Shown here piece by piece: positions 10,985 to 24,050 of a stretch of DNA of 64,000 nt. Numbering within the stretch: the first letter of the stretch is position 1; every line of letters begins with the position of its first letter. The stretch is from Balaenoptera acutorostrata (taxonomy: Eukaryota; Chordata; Mammalia; Artiodactyla; Balaenopteridae): positions 131,282,708 to 131,346,707 of the forward strand of contig NC_080064.1 of the NCBI RefSeq assembly GCF_949987535.1, given 5' to 3'. A program made the position numbers and the translations under genes. Under the pieces are notes generated by a model. That model saw only the letters and a list, made by a program, of their open reading frames with translations, ran no database searches and was not told where the DNA came from.

Positions 10985-11195
10985 CAAATGCTGTGCTAGG
11001 CCTTCCACATCCGTTATCTCATTTAATTTCATAATAACCCCATTAACTAAGTATTATTATTTTTCTTATTCTGTATATCAGCAACAAATTTCAAAGAGGT
11101 TAAATACCTTCCCCAACAGCTGGTAAGTGACAGAATGAGGAAGCTTACTCATGTCTACCTGATTCCAAAGCTTCATGTGCTCTTTCCATTACAAC
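10985..11195 (-). mobile_element. MIR SINE, antisense
   Basis: In + orientation it follows the antisense MIR order: 'GCTGTGCTAGGC', 'TTATCTCATTTAATTTC', 'AACCCCATTAACTAAGTATTATTA', 'AGAGGTTAAATA' and 'AGCTGGTAAGTGACAGA'. Old and diverged. Confidence 0.8.
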
Positions 11196-11199
11196 TGGA

Positions 11200-13290
11200 A
11201 TGTCTGGAATTCAGATTAAATTCCATTTTTGGCCTGGATTAAAGATCTGCTCTGTGGCATCTCTCAGGAGTCAAATAAAATAGAGGCTAATGAAAACAGC
11301 TGATTCACCTCCTAACAAAGCATAACACACCACGGAAGCAAGGGACAGGGTCTTACTCGTGGAACAAAATCATGGCAAGACTGAAAGCCTTCTCAGCCAT
11401 TCCCTCTCAGAGAAGCCACGATAGCTAAAAGTCTACTATGAGTGTTTCTTCCTTATGCCCTCTTTTTTTTTTTTAAAAAAGAAACGATTTCTCTGGAATA
11501 CAGGAAAGGTTTATACATGAAATAAATTCACATCCAGGTATTTTGTGACTAATCGGATATGCCTTCTTATGAGAGGAGAGAAAAGGCAGTCAACACATTT
11601 TTGGTGTGTGGAAGGCAGCAGGGCTGAAAAAAAGAATGGAAATCTGGAAATGAGAGAATGCTCCCTATTTTATCTCCTGCTTAGGTCAAATGCTAGACAT
11701 AGTACTTGGGAAAAAAGGAGAAAATAAGATTCTGGTGTATCTTTCTTGCATAATCTAGAAGCTTGCAATGGGCCTGAAATTTGTAGCCATGTCCTTAATG
11801 TGAAGGAAGTCTGCCTGAAGCTATTCATAAATTTTTATTCTATTCTAGTGATCACTGATGATTTGTATCATTTTACAGGTCAAGAATTGGCATCAAGGTC
11901 TTTTCTGAACTATTTGCTTCTATAATTTTCATAATCCTATACATGAAAGGTACACTTTGAAAAAGTTAGGAAGAGATTTCTTTACCTTATCTTTGTGAAT
12001 TTGACCTTTGATTATCATTAAGTTTGAACCACAAATTATGGATTTGGCTAAGACCGGTCCTAGTTAGCAAATTGTGCAAAACCATAGAGAGAAAAAAAGA
12101 AAAACTTAGTGATTTATTCTGTCTCATTGACTTTCCTGCTTGACTGAATATTAGAAAGTATAATGTAACTAAATATAGAATGTACCTCAGAACATAAGGG
12201 TTGAAAGACAAGAGCCAAACTCCAAGCACCGCCTATAGTTGGCAACACACAGAGTTCCGTTTTTAAACAACTTTTTTCAAAGCTTCTAAAAAATTATTAT
12301 GCTCCTTAGAAAACACTGCCTAGCCCTGTCACATTGAGACAAGCCTGTGGAGTTGGCAGCCATCTTGTGCAGTGAAAGACAGTGTCTGGCTCTGAGCCAA
12401 GCAAAGCCAAAGTGATCAATATTACATTCTGAAAGCACCAATGGACCCTTTGTCCCAGGACTAACTCTTCTGGGAAATGTGCCAGAAGATTCACGTGTGC
12501 ACATATGTGCACACATGCAGTAACATGATGATTCAGGAAATCTAGTCATATGGGAAGATCAAAAGCACAGCAGGATATTCCTGTGACTCTGGCATTGGTC
12601 AGCAATACTTCAATGTCCACATCCAAATATGAAGGCAGCTTAAAGAGTCCACAGATGGAAGATGAACAGAAACTTGAAAAAATGTACTAAGGCAGCTTAT
12701 TTTTTTCCCGTTGTCCTTCCACCTACCATGAGCAGCCCTGGTACATTGTCAGTCACTCCCTCACACCACTTTGAAGTATGACTCTGTCCCTGAATCCTAC
12801 AGAGTGGATGCCAGCCTGGCCTCATCTCACCTCTTTAAGCCTCTGTCCTTCAGCACACTCACAAGTGTTTGGAACATATATTGGGGATGGAAGGGAATAT
12901 GATCCCAGCCCCAAGTCCAGACGGCTACTAGAACACGTCATGTGTCTGGCACTGAAAAAGATCACATTGCCAGTTTAAAACTAGAGAAATGATCTCAGTT
13001 TTGAGGGGAAAGAAAAAAGAAAGTCCATGTGGCTGATGAGAGAACAATGAAAAGATACCTCACACACACAAAGATCATTTATCTAAAAATCAAGGTCATA
13101 TTTGGGATCAGAAAAAATAGACTTAGTGGATAACATTAATAGAAGGGCCTAATGAGGCATTCTTGCTACTGTTGTCCTTACAAATAAATTTTAAGAACAC
13201 ATTGAGCCAGGGAGGAAATTGGTATTCAATTTAGAACTTTTTCATACGTTTAATATCTGCCTCTCTCATCATGTTTGCAATTTTTACAGT
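11200..13290. other. Intergenic sequence, no gene recognised
   Basis: Mostly unique sequence. Short frames at 11545-11727, 11987-12229, 12286-12549 and 12778-12978 have no recognisable domain. A 20-base palindrome at 12495-12514 is listed separately. Confidence 0.5.
12495..12514. repeat. 20-base perfect palindrome of alternating purine/pyrimidine
   Basis: GTGTGCACATATGTGCACAC is identical to its reverse complement and alternates purine and pyrimidine throughout, so it could form a cruciform or Z-DNA. It is not inside a recognised repeat. Confidence 0.85.
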
Positions 13291-13299
13291 CTTTGTTAT

Positions 13300-13440
13300 G
13301 AATAGCTTCTCATCACATTTCTATGAGGGAGATCATCATAATTACAACCTTATGTTACGGGAGAGCAGAAAGAAGTGACTTGGCAAAGGTCATGTGGCAA
13401 CGCAGTGTCCTAGACAGGAAGGGAACTGATATATCTGGAA
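13300..13440 (-). mobile_element. MIR-like fragment, antisense
   Basis: 'CTTCTCATCACATTTCTATG', 'AGAAGTGACTTGGCAAAGGTC' and 'CTAGACAGGAAGGGAACT' follow the antisense MIR order. Divergence is high. Confidence 0.55.
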
Positions 13441-14789
13441 ACCATTGTGAGTTGTGCATTCCAGTGTGCCTGGCAGAAAACAAGGCTCAGGTTGCCCTAG
13501 CCAAAGCCCTGAGCTTATTCAGAAACATGCATGCTTGATGTGGATGTGATGTCTCTAAGAAGAAGAAATCAAGCTTTACTAGTAATAAATTGAGCAAAAT
13601 CATGTTGGAAGCAGTTTCCAAAATTACTGTTACTGCTAGGAGCGTTGGGAGTAAGATAGGGAAAGAATGAACTGCCTTTTAATACTGGAGCATTTGATTT
13701 GGCATTTAAATTGCTACAAAATCTGCTCTTAGCTAACAACCTATCATTTGCAAAAGCGTATTAATTCATTTAAGGATGGTATCTCTTTCATGAGATGCTC
13801 CAGGAGGCTACGTCCTTGTGTTCTTGGATAGTCTTGTATAGTCCACGTGGCGATGGGACAAACCAACACTTCTATCCTAGGATGCTGCTTTGCAGTAGAA
13901 ACTAGGTGTTTAAATAATTTTAGAAATAAAATATCATGAAGTTCATAATTTCTGAACAATGAATGAGCCTTCTTTCAGAACTTATCCAAACAGATAACTG
14001 TTCTTTTTCCACCAGACTTAAAAAAAAACTCCATCTCCCGTTACAACATAGAAGAGAGTAAGACTGAAAACCCAAATGAGAGAAATTACAGAGTGTTGTA
14101 ATCAGTATTTTTCAGAAACTGCCTGTTACCAGGTAAGTAAATATCCTTCTGTAGTTGTTTTTAAAACACTGCACTTACTATGGGCACTTTGAAATAAAGT
14201 GGAGAAATTGAGAATTTTCTGTAATTAATATTGAAATTCTGATGTATAGAAGTAAACATTTAAATCATAAGGTAAAGGACTAAAACTTCATTGGATACAG
14301 AAAAAGTCTACTAAATGAGAATATGACCCAAACTGGACAAGGGCAGACACATATCCCACAGCCATATCTGAACAAGTGGCTTTCCCCAATTATTCCACAG
14401 AGAAATTAAATGTTAATATGCCATATAGTTTATGCTTCAAATGTTTTAAAGTGATTATTAAATATTTCAAACAGCACATAGGAAATGGCATATTATCACC
14501 AGCTACATTTTTCAAACCTTACTCTCTTGTCATATTTGTTCCAGATCTAATTTTTTTACAAGGAGACATAGCAGGTACATTTGAAGCTCACAACAGAATG
14601 CCACCCTCCACCCTCACCCCTGCATTTAATTTCCTCTCCTCTGTCTGCACCAGTAATTGGAAACGGGTGTGTATTTGTGGTTGTTGTTGTTGTTTTCATA
14701 CTGCATTATATGTGGTTATATCAAAACCCTATTATGCAGCATAATTTTGCACATTTAAAATTTTTACCCAAATGATATAATGTTGTTCA
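13441..14789. other. Intergenic sequence, no gene recognised
   Basis: No repeat or gene can be named. The plus frame 14376-14744 (122 codons) has no recognised motif, no flanking splice sites that I can defend, and ends in a (GTT)n run. It is treated as chance. Confidence 0.5.
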
Positions 14790-15200
14790 CATTCTTTTCT
14801 ACTTGTTTTCACCTTCCACATTGTTTTCAACATTTATTCAAGTTGATGTATATATATATGTGTGTGTGTATGTGTGTGTGTGTGTGTATATATATATAGT
14901 TTAATCATTATAATCACTAAAATTGGTCTACTTGTGTGTGTAAGTTGGGGGAGATTACTATTTAATAACAGTTCGCTTCACTGATTTTCATTTTTATTGT
15001 ACATTTTATTTTGTTGTTTTATTTTACATTTCCTTGGTTATAATGAGATTGATCTCATTTTCTGTGGTATTCCTGTTCATAGCCTTTGCTCATTTACCCA
15101 GTGGGTTCTTTGACTTTTTAAATTAATTTGTAAGAGTTCTTAATATGTTATAGATACTAATTCTTTGACAATTATATGCCTTGCAAATAACTTATATTAT
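14790..15200 (-). mobile_element. Old L1 remnant, antisense, low certainty
   Basis: 'TTAATTTGTAAGAGTTCTTA' and the surrounding T-rich sequence match a common antisense L1 segment. It is interrupted by a TA/TG microsatellite at 14846-14898. Confidence 0.5.
14846..14898. repeat. (TA)n(TG)n(TA)n microsatellite
   Basis: 53 bases of unbroken purine/pyrimidine alternation with a TG-rich centre and TA-rich flanks. Likely length-polymorphic and Z-DNA-prone. Confidence 0.9.
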
Positions 15201-15269
15201 GCCTCTTTCTACAACTGTTTATGTATTGCTGTATTTAATGTCACGCCCCATCTCTATTCTTTGACAGCT

Positions 15270-15820
15270 CCATTCACCATACACAGTTAATGACCCAAAA
15301 GAAATTTTACAGTAACTTCACTTTGCTTTCCTATCAACTCCATTCTTGTTCAATTCCAGATACAACTTGCTTCTGACGCTTGACTCCATTTCCTTTCATT
15401 GGCCCCAAATCTGATCTTTTGTATGACATTTAAACTTAGAGGTTTTGATATTCTCTGCTCCCTTAAACTCTTGTCAAGCACTCAACCTTGGTCATCTCAG
15501 CTCTTTTCCTCCTGATGCAGATTTTCTGGATTTGTATAACTCATGTACCATGTTCTCATGATGGTAGATCCTTTGGTCTAGCATTAAATTTCCTAACAAA
15601 TGCTAAATCTTTATCGACCTGATTTGTTTTCTTCAGGCATATATCACTGTCCTAAATCATCTTGTCCATGTCCAGAATCAAAGCAATACCACTGCTTCTT
15701 TATTATCTGTTTCGTGCTCTCTACCCTCCTACCACTATGTAAGCTCCATGAGATCAAGGATTTCGTCTTTTCACCATAGTATTCTCAATACTTTCAGAAT
15801 GAATGAATGAATCCAGGTGT
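15270..15820 (+). mobile_element. L2 LINE 3' region
   Basis: 'CTATGTAAGCTCCATGAGATCAAGG' (two parts around 15736-15760) and 'CTTTCAGAATGAATGAATG' near 15794 are the L2 3' terminus. The sequence to the left is weaker. No coding frame survives. Confidence 0.65.
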
Positions 15821-15989
15821 TCTTTGCACAACCTCTGAACTTTGGAAGGCTAATTCTAGCACAAGTCTTTCTAATTAAAGTTCTATACCATTCTCACACC
15901 ATAATATACAACTGAAGAGATGAATAAATGAATAGAAGAATGAATGAAGTAATTTCAAAACTGCTTTCCTCCCAATATTCCCTGTTTTC

Positions 15990-16200
15990 AGAATGGAGTC
16001 ATCATCTCCTTTTGTTTTTCTAGTCCAAGAACCTCAGAGTCATCCTAAATCTTTCTCTTCTCCTTGCTCTAGCATACCCAATTTTGTCAGTTCTACTTTC
16101 TGAATATTTGGCCTTCCTCCCCATCTCCATGACCATTGCCCTAGTTTATCTCCATCCTCTTCATCTTCTACATGTCTATCAGAGGGATAATTCTAAACAC
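15990..16200 (+). mobile_element. L2-like LINE fragment
   Basis: 'AGAACCTCAGAGTCATCCTA' followed by a pyrimidine-rich stretch resembles the L2 segment 'AACCTGGGAGTCATCCTTGA'. The 61-codon frame at 16084-16269 overlaps it and is not a gene. Confidence 0.5.
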
Positions 16201-16214
16201 AAGTGCTATTATGT

Positions 16215-16380
16215 TATACTCCTGCCCAGCTCTGCCACTAAGCTGCATGACCTTGGGCAAGTAACTTAACCATGCTGTACCTTACAGAGGATTGTTGTGG
16301 GGCTTAAATGAATTAATATAATGAGTAATAATAACATTTAGAACAGAACCTGGGATATGGTGACAGTCAATATATGTTAC
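16215..16380 (+). mobile_element. MIR SINE
   Basis: 'CAGCTCTGCCACTAAGCTG', 'GACCTTGGGCAAGTAACTTA' and 'GGCTTAAATGAATTAAT' give the sense MIR core in order. Diverged but clear. Confidence 0.82.
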
Positions 16381-16489
16381 TTAGTATTTTTTTTATTAGA
16401 ACTCAGTATTCTTCAATGAACTTGCATTGCTTATAGGAAAACAAAAATATGTCACAGCACAAAACAACATTTTTGCCAGGCATGTAAGA

Positions 16490-16925
16490 CCTTTACTATT
16501 TGACCCTGCCCACTGCTCTATACTCACTTCCCACTCTTCTCACTCTAAATTCTAGTAATACCAAATCACTTTGCACTCTCTATACATAACATGCTTCTTT
16601 ATAACTTTGCACACACTGGTGTCATCCTTTTCAAACTTCTCCTACCATTTAAGTCTCAGCTTTAATGCTGTGTCCTCTGATGAACCTTGCCAGACATATC
16701 TTGATAAAGTCAGGTGCTTCCCTGGAAGTACCACTTAACTTTGTGTATATGCCACTTACAGCTATTATCTTACTGTATTATTAAATTTTAAGTAGTATTT
16801 CTCAATCTTCAGTAAACTGTATACTTCTTTGGGGCAGAAATAGTTCATTTTATCTTTTTTTTTCCTTTTTCCTAGTACCAGGGTCCTGCATTTAGTACAT
16901 ATCCAACAATTATTTATTGAACAGA
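16490..16925 (+). mobile_element. L2 LINE 3' region
   Basis: 'ATTTGACCCTGCCCACTGCT', 'AAGTCTCAGCTTTAATGCTG' and 'ATTATTTATTGAACAGA' follow the L2 3' half in order. Confidence 0.7.
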
Positions 16926-17099
16926 TATATGAATTACCTGGGATGGCCTATATTATTGATAGGGGAATAACATTTTGAATAAAGGAAAACCCCACCATTA
17001 TTATTCATGACTCTCTGCTGAGAAAAACTCCAATTCTGCATATTTAGTGATTTAAGTATGTAAGCTCATCCTTTGAAGAATCTCATAATTTCTGATCTA

Positions 17100-18240
17100 T
17101 TTTACCTTCATATATTCCTTCTCTAACACTCTTCCTTTCTTTATGTAGATACAAGTTTCTGACCTGCATCGTTTTCCTTCTTTCTGAAGAATTTCTTTAA
17201 TATTTCTTGCAGTGCAGGTGTCCTGACAAAAAATTCCCTCAATTTTTGTTTGTCTGAGAAAATCTTTATTTGTCTTTCACTTTTGAAGGATAATTTCACT
17301 GAATAAAGAATTCTATTTTGGTGAATTTTTCTTTCAACACATTAAGTATTTCACTCTACTCTTTTGCTTACATGGCTTCTGAAAATAAGTCTGATGCAAT
17401 TTCTATCCTTGCTGTTCTGTAGGTAAGGTGTTTAAACTCTGGTTTCTTTCAAGATTTTTCTCTTTGTCTTTGATTGTCTGCCATTTCAATATTATGTACC
17501 TATGTTTAGATTTTTGATTTTATCCTGCTTGGTATTTTGTGAGCTTTCTGGATCTGTGTTTGGTGTCTATCACTAATTTTAGACAATTCCCAGTCATTAT
17601 TTCTTCAAATATTTCATCTGTTCCTTTCTCTTTATTTTCTTTCTGATAGTCTCATTGTATGTATATTACATACAATTACCTTTTGTAACTGTCCCAAAGT
17701 TCTTGAGTATTCTGTTCGGTATCATTCCATTCTTTTCATTCCTTTTTCTCTTTGCATTTCAGTTTAGAAGTTTCTATTAATGTTTCTTCAAGCTCTCTGA
17801 TTCTTTCTTCAGTTGTGTCCAGTCTGTTGAGGAGCCCATCAGAGGCATCTTTCATTCCTGCTACAGTGTTTTTGATTTCTGGTATATCCTTTTGATTCTT
17901 TCCTAGAATTTCCACCTCCCTGATTACATCACCCATCTGTTCTTGCAGTCACCCACCTTTTTCTTTAGGGCTCTTAGCACATTAATCATAGTTGTTATAA
18001 AGTTTCAGCCTAATAATTCCAACATTCATGTCATACATGATTCTGGTTCTGATACTTGCTCTGTCTCTTCAAACTGTACTTTTTGTCTTTTAGTATGCCT
18101 TATAACTTTTTATTGAAAGCTAGAAGTGGTGTACTGGGTAAAAGAAACTGAGGAAAGCAGGCCTTTTTGTGAGGTTTTATGTTTATCATTCTAGGAGTTA
18201 GGCTGTGTTTACTGTTTGCTGTAGCTGTAGATGTCAGAGG
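17100..18240 (-). mobile_element. L1M remnant, antisense, ORF1-like coiled coil and upstream region
   Basis: The minus strand at 17736-17936 encodes a coiled coil 'LDTTEERIRELEETLIETS' like L1 ORF1. The flanking + strand text ('TTTCTTGCAGTGCAGGTGTC', 'TTTGTTTGTCTGAGAAAATC') is the familiar antisense L1M. A younger + strand L1 starts at the right edge. Confidence 0.75.
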
Positions 18241-20395
18241 CTAAAATTTCCTATGGTGGACTTACAGTTGGAGAAAAAGAAATAAAAGGAATCCAAATTG
18301 GAAAAGAAGAAGTAAAACTGTCACTGTTTGCAGATGAAATAATACTATACATAGAAAATCCTAAAGATGGTACCAGAAAACAACTAGACTTCATCAGTGA
18401 ATTCAGTAAAGTTGCAGGATACAAAATTAATACACAGAAATATGTTGCATTTCTATACACTAACCAAGAAAGATCAGAGAGAGAAATTAAGGAAACAATC
18501 CCATTTACCATTGCATCAGGAAGAATAAAATACCTAGGAATAAACCTGGGAGGCAAAAGACCTGTACTCCAAAAACTATAAGATGCTGATGAAAGAAACA
18601 GAAGATGACACAAACAGAAGGAAGGATATACCATGTTCATGGACTGGAAGAATCAATATTGTCAAAGTGACCCAAGGTAATCTACAGATTCAATGCAATC
18701 CCTATCAAATTACTAATGGCATTTTTTGCAGATGTAGAACAAAAAAAAATCTTAAAATTTGTATGGAAATACAAAAGACCTTGAATAGCCAAAGCAGTCT
18801 TGAGGAAAAAAAAAAAAAAAAAAAAGAGCTGGGGGAATAAGGCTCCCTGACTTCAGATTATACTATAAAGCTATAGTAATCAAAGCAGTATGGTACTGGC
18901 ACAAAGACAGACTTATAGATCAATGAAACAGGATAGAAAGCCCAGAAATAAACTCAAACACGTATGGCCAATTAATCTATGACAAAGGAGGCAAGAATAT
19001 ACAGTGGAGAAAAGACAGTCTCTTCAATAAATGGTGCTGGGAAAAATGGACAGCCACATGTAAAAGAATGAAATTAGAACATTCTCTAACACCATACACA
19101 AAAATAAACTCAAAATGGATTAAAGACCTCAATGTAAGACCAGATACTATAAAATTCTTAGAGAAAAACATAGGCAGAACGCTCTTTGACATAAATTGCA
19201 GCAATACTTTTTTGGATCCACCTCCTAGAGTAATGAAAACAAAAATAAACAAATGGGACCTAATTAAACTTAAAAGCTTTTGCACAGCAAAGGAAACTAT
19301 AAACAACAAAAAGACAACCCACAGAATGGGGGAAAATATTTGTGAATGATGCGACCAACAAGGGATTAATCTCCAAAATATGCAAACAGCTCATGCAGCT
19401 CAATATCAAAAAACAAACAACCCAATGAAACAATGGGCAGAAGATCTAAATAGACAATTCTCCAAAGAAGACATACAGATGACCAAGAGGCATATGAAAA
19501 GACACTCAACATCACTAATTATTAGAGAAATGCAAATCAAAACTACAATGAGGTATTACCTCACACCACTCAGAATGGCTATCATCAAAAAGTCTACAAA
19601 CAATAAATGCTGGAGAGGGTGTGGAGAAAAGAGAACCCTCCTACATTGTTGGTAGGAATGTAAATTGGCATAGCTACTATGGAGAACAGTATGGAGTTTC
19701 CTTTAAAAAACTAAATATAGAGCTACCATATAATCCAGCAATCCCACTCCTGGGCACATATGTGGAGAAAGCCATAATTCAAAAAGATACGTGCACTCCA
19801 ATGTTCATTGCAGCGCTATTTACAACAGCCAAGACATGGAAGCAACTTAAATGTTCATCGACAAAGGAATGGATAAAGAAGATGCGGTACATATATACAA
19901 TGGAATATTACTCAGCCATTAAAAAGAATAAAATAATGCCAGTTGCAGCAAAATGGATGGACCTAGAGATTATCATACTAAGTGACGTAAATCAGACAAA
20001 GACAAGTATCATATGATATCACTTAGATGTGGAATCTAAAAAATGATACAAATGAACTTATTTACAAAAAAGAAATAGACTCACAGACTTAGAAAACAAA
20101 CTTATGGTTACCAAAGCAGAAAGATGGGGGGGAGGGATAAATTAGGCGGTTGGAATTAACATATACATACTACTGTATATAAAATAGATAATCAATAAGG
20201 ATCTACTGTATAGCACAGGGAACTCTACTCAATACTCTATAATAATCTATATGGGAAAAGAATCTGAAAAAGAATAGATATGTATATGTAAAATTGAATC
20301 ACTTTGCTATACACCTGAAAGTAACACAACATTGTAAATCAACTATACTCCAATATGAAATAAAAATTAACTTAAAAAAAAATTTTTTAAATTTA
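18241..20395 (+). mobile_element. 5'-truncated L1 LINE with broken ORF2 and complete 3' end
   Basis: The largest clear LINE on the plus strand. Frame 18231-18581 encodes the ORF2 reverse-transcriptase segment '[18 protein letters not shown]'. The usual catalytic FADD reads FADE here, so an active-site Asp is lost. ORF2 continues in other frames: 19068-19349 (containing '[18 protein letters not shown]'), 19380-19655 ('[18 protein letters not shown]') and 19621-20016 ('YTMEYYSAIKKNK'), showing several frameshifts and stops. The 3' UTR ends 'CTATACTCCAATATGAAATA' and an A-rich tail. It is non-functional. The left boundary is uncertain by tens of bases. Confidence 0.9.
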
Positions 20396-21054
20396 AAATG
20401 GGGAAAACATTTCTTTCCAACCTGAATTTGTAGACGTATTCACATTTTTATTAGATCCCTGTGCTCTTCTTTAAAACAGAGGGTACATAGCTACATTCAA
20501 ATGATTTCAGAAAGTTTCTCCAATTCTCTTTTAATAGGATTCATCTTCCAGAAAATTAATAAATATGGAACACAGAAGACTTAGGCAAACTAGACTTTAT
20601 TGCTGTAAAAACCACTTTGGATTAAACCCAATCTAAATAACTCAGTATAAAACTACAGGAACTCAAAAGGAACAAGATAAAACAACAAAATTATAACAAA
20701 TAAGAAACTCAGAAGGGTCAAAAATGCTAATATTTAGCAGTATTATGAGCTCCTAATTATTAATTGTGTCACAACTTAGCCTTGTGACACCTCATTACTA
20801 CTGTAGTCCTCTTACTGTCCAGTGTTCCTGCCCCTTCAAATTCTCTTGTCTCAAACATTACAGCTGCTATGGGCATCACATAAAAATTTGCTGCAATCAT
20901 TGGCACTTCAGCTTAGTAATTATTCTAAGTTTTTTCTATCATCCTGGACTCTTTGAACTCCCTCACAAATTGGTTCTCTTAAATCTCCAGTCTCCCTTGC
21001 CTTTGGATCTTGGATTGCTCATCTGTTGATAACCCAACCTCAGACCATCCTGAT
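20396..21054. other. Intergenic sequence, possibly weak L2 similarity
   Basis: 20780-21040 is pyrimidine-rich and loosely resembles L2 but cannot be assigned. No gene recognised. Confidence 0.4.
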
Positions 21055-21471
21055 TGTTATGGGTTAATTGTGTTTCTCTGCTTCCCCTCCCCACCAAAGA
21101 TATGTTGGAGTCCTATCCCCCAGTACCTCAGACTATGACCTTATTTGGAGATAGAGTCTTAACAGAGGTAATCAAGTCAAAATGACTGGTGTTCAATACG
21201 ACTGGTGTCCCTATAAAAAAGGGAGATCTGGATGCAGAGACAGGAACATACAGAAAGATGATGTGAAGAGACACAGGGAGAAGATGGCCATCTCTAAGTC
21301 AAAGAGAAAGCCCTGGAACAGATCCTTCCTCACAGCCCTTAAAAGGAATCAATCATGATGACACCTTGAGTTCAGACTTCTAACCTCTAGAACTGTGAGA
21401 TGACAACTTTCTGTTGTTTAAGCCACCCAATTTGTGGTACTTTATTATGGCAGCCCTAGCAAACTAATACA
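21055..21471 (+). mobile_element. Solitary MaLR-type LTR (MLT1/MST-like)
   Basis: A 417-base unit running TG...CA. It has the MaLR 3' signature 'TTCTGTTGTTTAAGCCACCC' followed by 'GCAAACTAATACA'. Near-identical 5-base flanks, CTGAT at 21050-21054 and CTGGT at 21472-21476, fit a target-site duplication. No internal retroviral sequence adjoins it, so it is a solo LTR. It is non-coding. Confidence 0.88.
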
Positions 21472-21476
21472 CTGGT

Positions 21477-23270
21477 CCTCATCTGACATCACCTTGGAAT
21501 GCTGCTTCTGATCATTTTTCTTTGGCTCCAGGCACAGAAACCAAATGCAGGCTGTCCTACCGCATAAAACACAGCAGCAAAACAATATTCCTTATGCTCC
21601 CTGTCAGGAGAAGTAAACATAGCCACACCTTGGGCTTCAAGAACATTTTTCTTTATGCCTATATATGAGTAATAATTATCAGTCTCTTTCAAAACACATA
21701 ATTCACTGTTGTATTTACTAGCCAATGTTGTTAAAGATATTGTTCACCACATCACCCATATCCTTACATGGAATCCTGTGTGAGAAACTTGTTTTGAAAT
21801 TCAGTGTTTCACAATTTGGCAATATCTATGAAAATTAGAAATGTAATGATAATCTATGACTAAGCAATTCCACATGGCCCTTAAGGTGGATACAAGCTTG
21901 GATTGTCTAAAGATCAGGAAAAAGGCCGGTCTTAGTCTTTAGGTGCTTCAAGATATGGATCTTTCTGAGACAGTTTGTTCTTCAACTTAGTGAACAATCA
22001 AGAGTAGAATAGAGTGAGAAATATCCCTAAAACATCAAATATTTTCTGTTTGACCCTCTTGGATCCTTGGAATTTGGGGCATTTAGAATGAGGGTTTCAG
22101 TTCATCATAGATCTCGCCCATACCATGTAGCTGTGACTGTTCACTTTGTGGATCCTCAGACACAGATCCTCAGAATAAGAATAATGATATCGATACGAAT
22201 CAGGTTACAGGGCCACAATACCCATCAGGTGTGTCTTTTAAAGTAGCTCTATAGCGTAGCTAAGACAGCACTCAAACTTTACATAAAACAGTAATGATAG
22301 ACTGCTTATAAATTATTAATACAAAAGCTTAGAAACCTTATATGCTCAGAAGAAACAAACACTTTGCACCTGCTCCTGTAATCCTTACATAAGTGAAGGA
22401 AGAGCTGTAATTTAGACTGTTTTGTGGTTTCTTTGTCTTCTATCTGCCCCAAAGAAAACAAATACACACACAGCTGTTATAGCACTTGCTTTCTGCTCCA
22501 GAAGAGCATAAGTATGGAGTAGAAATCTTGACTGCTTGCAGACATTGCCTAATAACTAAAAAGTGACAAACACAGCAGGTCTCTCGTGGTTCCAGTAAGG
22601 AGGCAGTAATTCATAATAAAAGCAACTCTGCACCTGCAGTGATGGCTGTTTTATGCTCATTTGTGCACCAGAGTTGGTCCATGCATAACTGTGTAAGTTT
22701 AAAGCTGAGGAAGTAACATCACTACTGTGGGCCTGGAGGTAGAGAGCACTATGATGATCCCAAATCAAAAGAGGAAAGTGACCAGTCCTACTGAGATAAA
22801 ACCAGTTTCCCAAGCTTGGTCCCATCAAGGCCAAGAGTGACTCCAGTTGAGAGGTAGTGACCTGAGATTAAGTCAGTGCAGTTTTTTAAAATATATATTT
22901 TATTTTTTACATTTCACAAACCAAAAATTTGTGAATTCCAGACCATGCCCAATTTAAACCTTTTCAAAGGGCCATGAAGTTGCAGTACAGTAAGGTGCTT
23001 GGCTGAGGTTGGTGATGTCAGTGAATTTAACCCTTATTTTTGACTATTATTTCCTGTAGTAGTTATCGGTGGTATTGGTCAAAGATGTTATTTTTTAAAA
23101 TCCCATTGATTATAGAGAGATGGAATGTCCTTCAAAGTTCCCTTTGGAAAGCTCTTACTTTTTCTTCCTACTATAAAGTAAATAATCTTGTGATAATTTT
23201 TAAGAAGAATCATTTGGCATAATATGAAGATATCAATCACAAGTGCTATGAAGCGTTTCAGAAAAGCTCA
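21477..23270. other. Intergenic sequence, no gene recognised
   Basis: No repeat I can name. Short frames (21489-21725, 22556-22834, 23040-23222) show no domain. Confidence 0.5.
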
Positions 23271-23310
23271 CTCATTCATTCATTCATCCAACCAGCTCTG
23301 ATTAATTGCT

Positions 23311-23465
23311 GAGGTGACTTTGAAACTGACACCTGAAGGAAGAGCAAAAGCTAATCTTAAGCAAAGTTGGTGTGATGACCATTATAGACAAGGAAATGGC
23401 ATAGGTCCTGATATGTAAAGAGAGGGGTAGGAGGTAAAGTTAATCCAGTTAATGAAAGGAAGTGT
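23311..23465 (+). repeat. Local direct duplication, copy 1
   Basis: Starts GAGGTGACTT, contains 'AAAAGCTAATCTTAAGCAAA' and 'GGCATAGGTCCTGATATGT', and ends '...GGAAGTG'. It matches 24051-24204 over its whole length, with scattered substitutions and about one indel. The copies are offset by about 740 bases. Confidence 0.88.
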
Positions 23466-24050
23466 GCTAAACCCTGGGAGAATAGAGATGAATAAGGACA
23501 AATCCCAGTGGGAGCTTACATTCCAGTAGAGGGAAATAGATATGTGAACTAATAAAAGTAATAGAATGTGATCAATTTTATGATACGGTGAACGATGGTT
23601 CAGCAGGGTCCAAAGATAAGAGTGGTCAACTCTACCAGGCTTTCTATAATGCTTGAGCTGAGTCATGAAATATGGTGATATACTCCCCAGACTTTTCAGA
23701 GAATGACAAATGCTCTAGACAGAGGAAACTGAAAATGTGAAGGCAGAAGTTGAAATAGCTTGATACATTCAGGTTGCTGAAGCTCGCTCCATTTGGAATA
23801 AGGGTTCATTCATATACTCATTCGTTGAACAAGTTCCTTAGAATAGTGAACGAGATGTGTTCAGTCTATGCCTGCATGAAGACTACTTTATAGTGATGGA
23901 GGCAGATTTTTAAAGTACGATGTAAATAAATATATAATCACAAATTTTAAGTGTTTATAAAGAAAAAAAGTGAAAGCTAAGATAGATATAGAGAAAGGGA
24001 CATGAGGAGGAATAGAAATATTCTTTAAAGTCTAGGAAGTGCTCTTGTGA

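Noticed and set aside
14376..14744. 122-codon plus frame
   Set aside because: No domain, no splice context and it ends in a GTT microsatellite; a chance frame in A/T-rich DNA.
18231..20016. Protein with reverse-transcriptase similarity
   Set aside because: It is L1 ORF2, broken by frameshifts and with FADE in place of the catalytic FADD, so not a functional gene.
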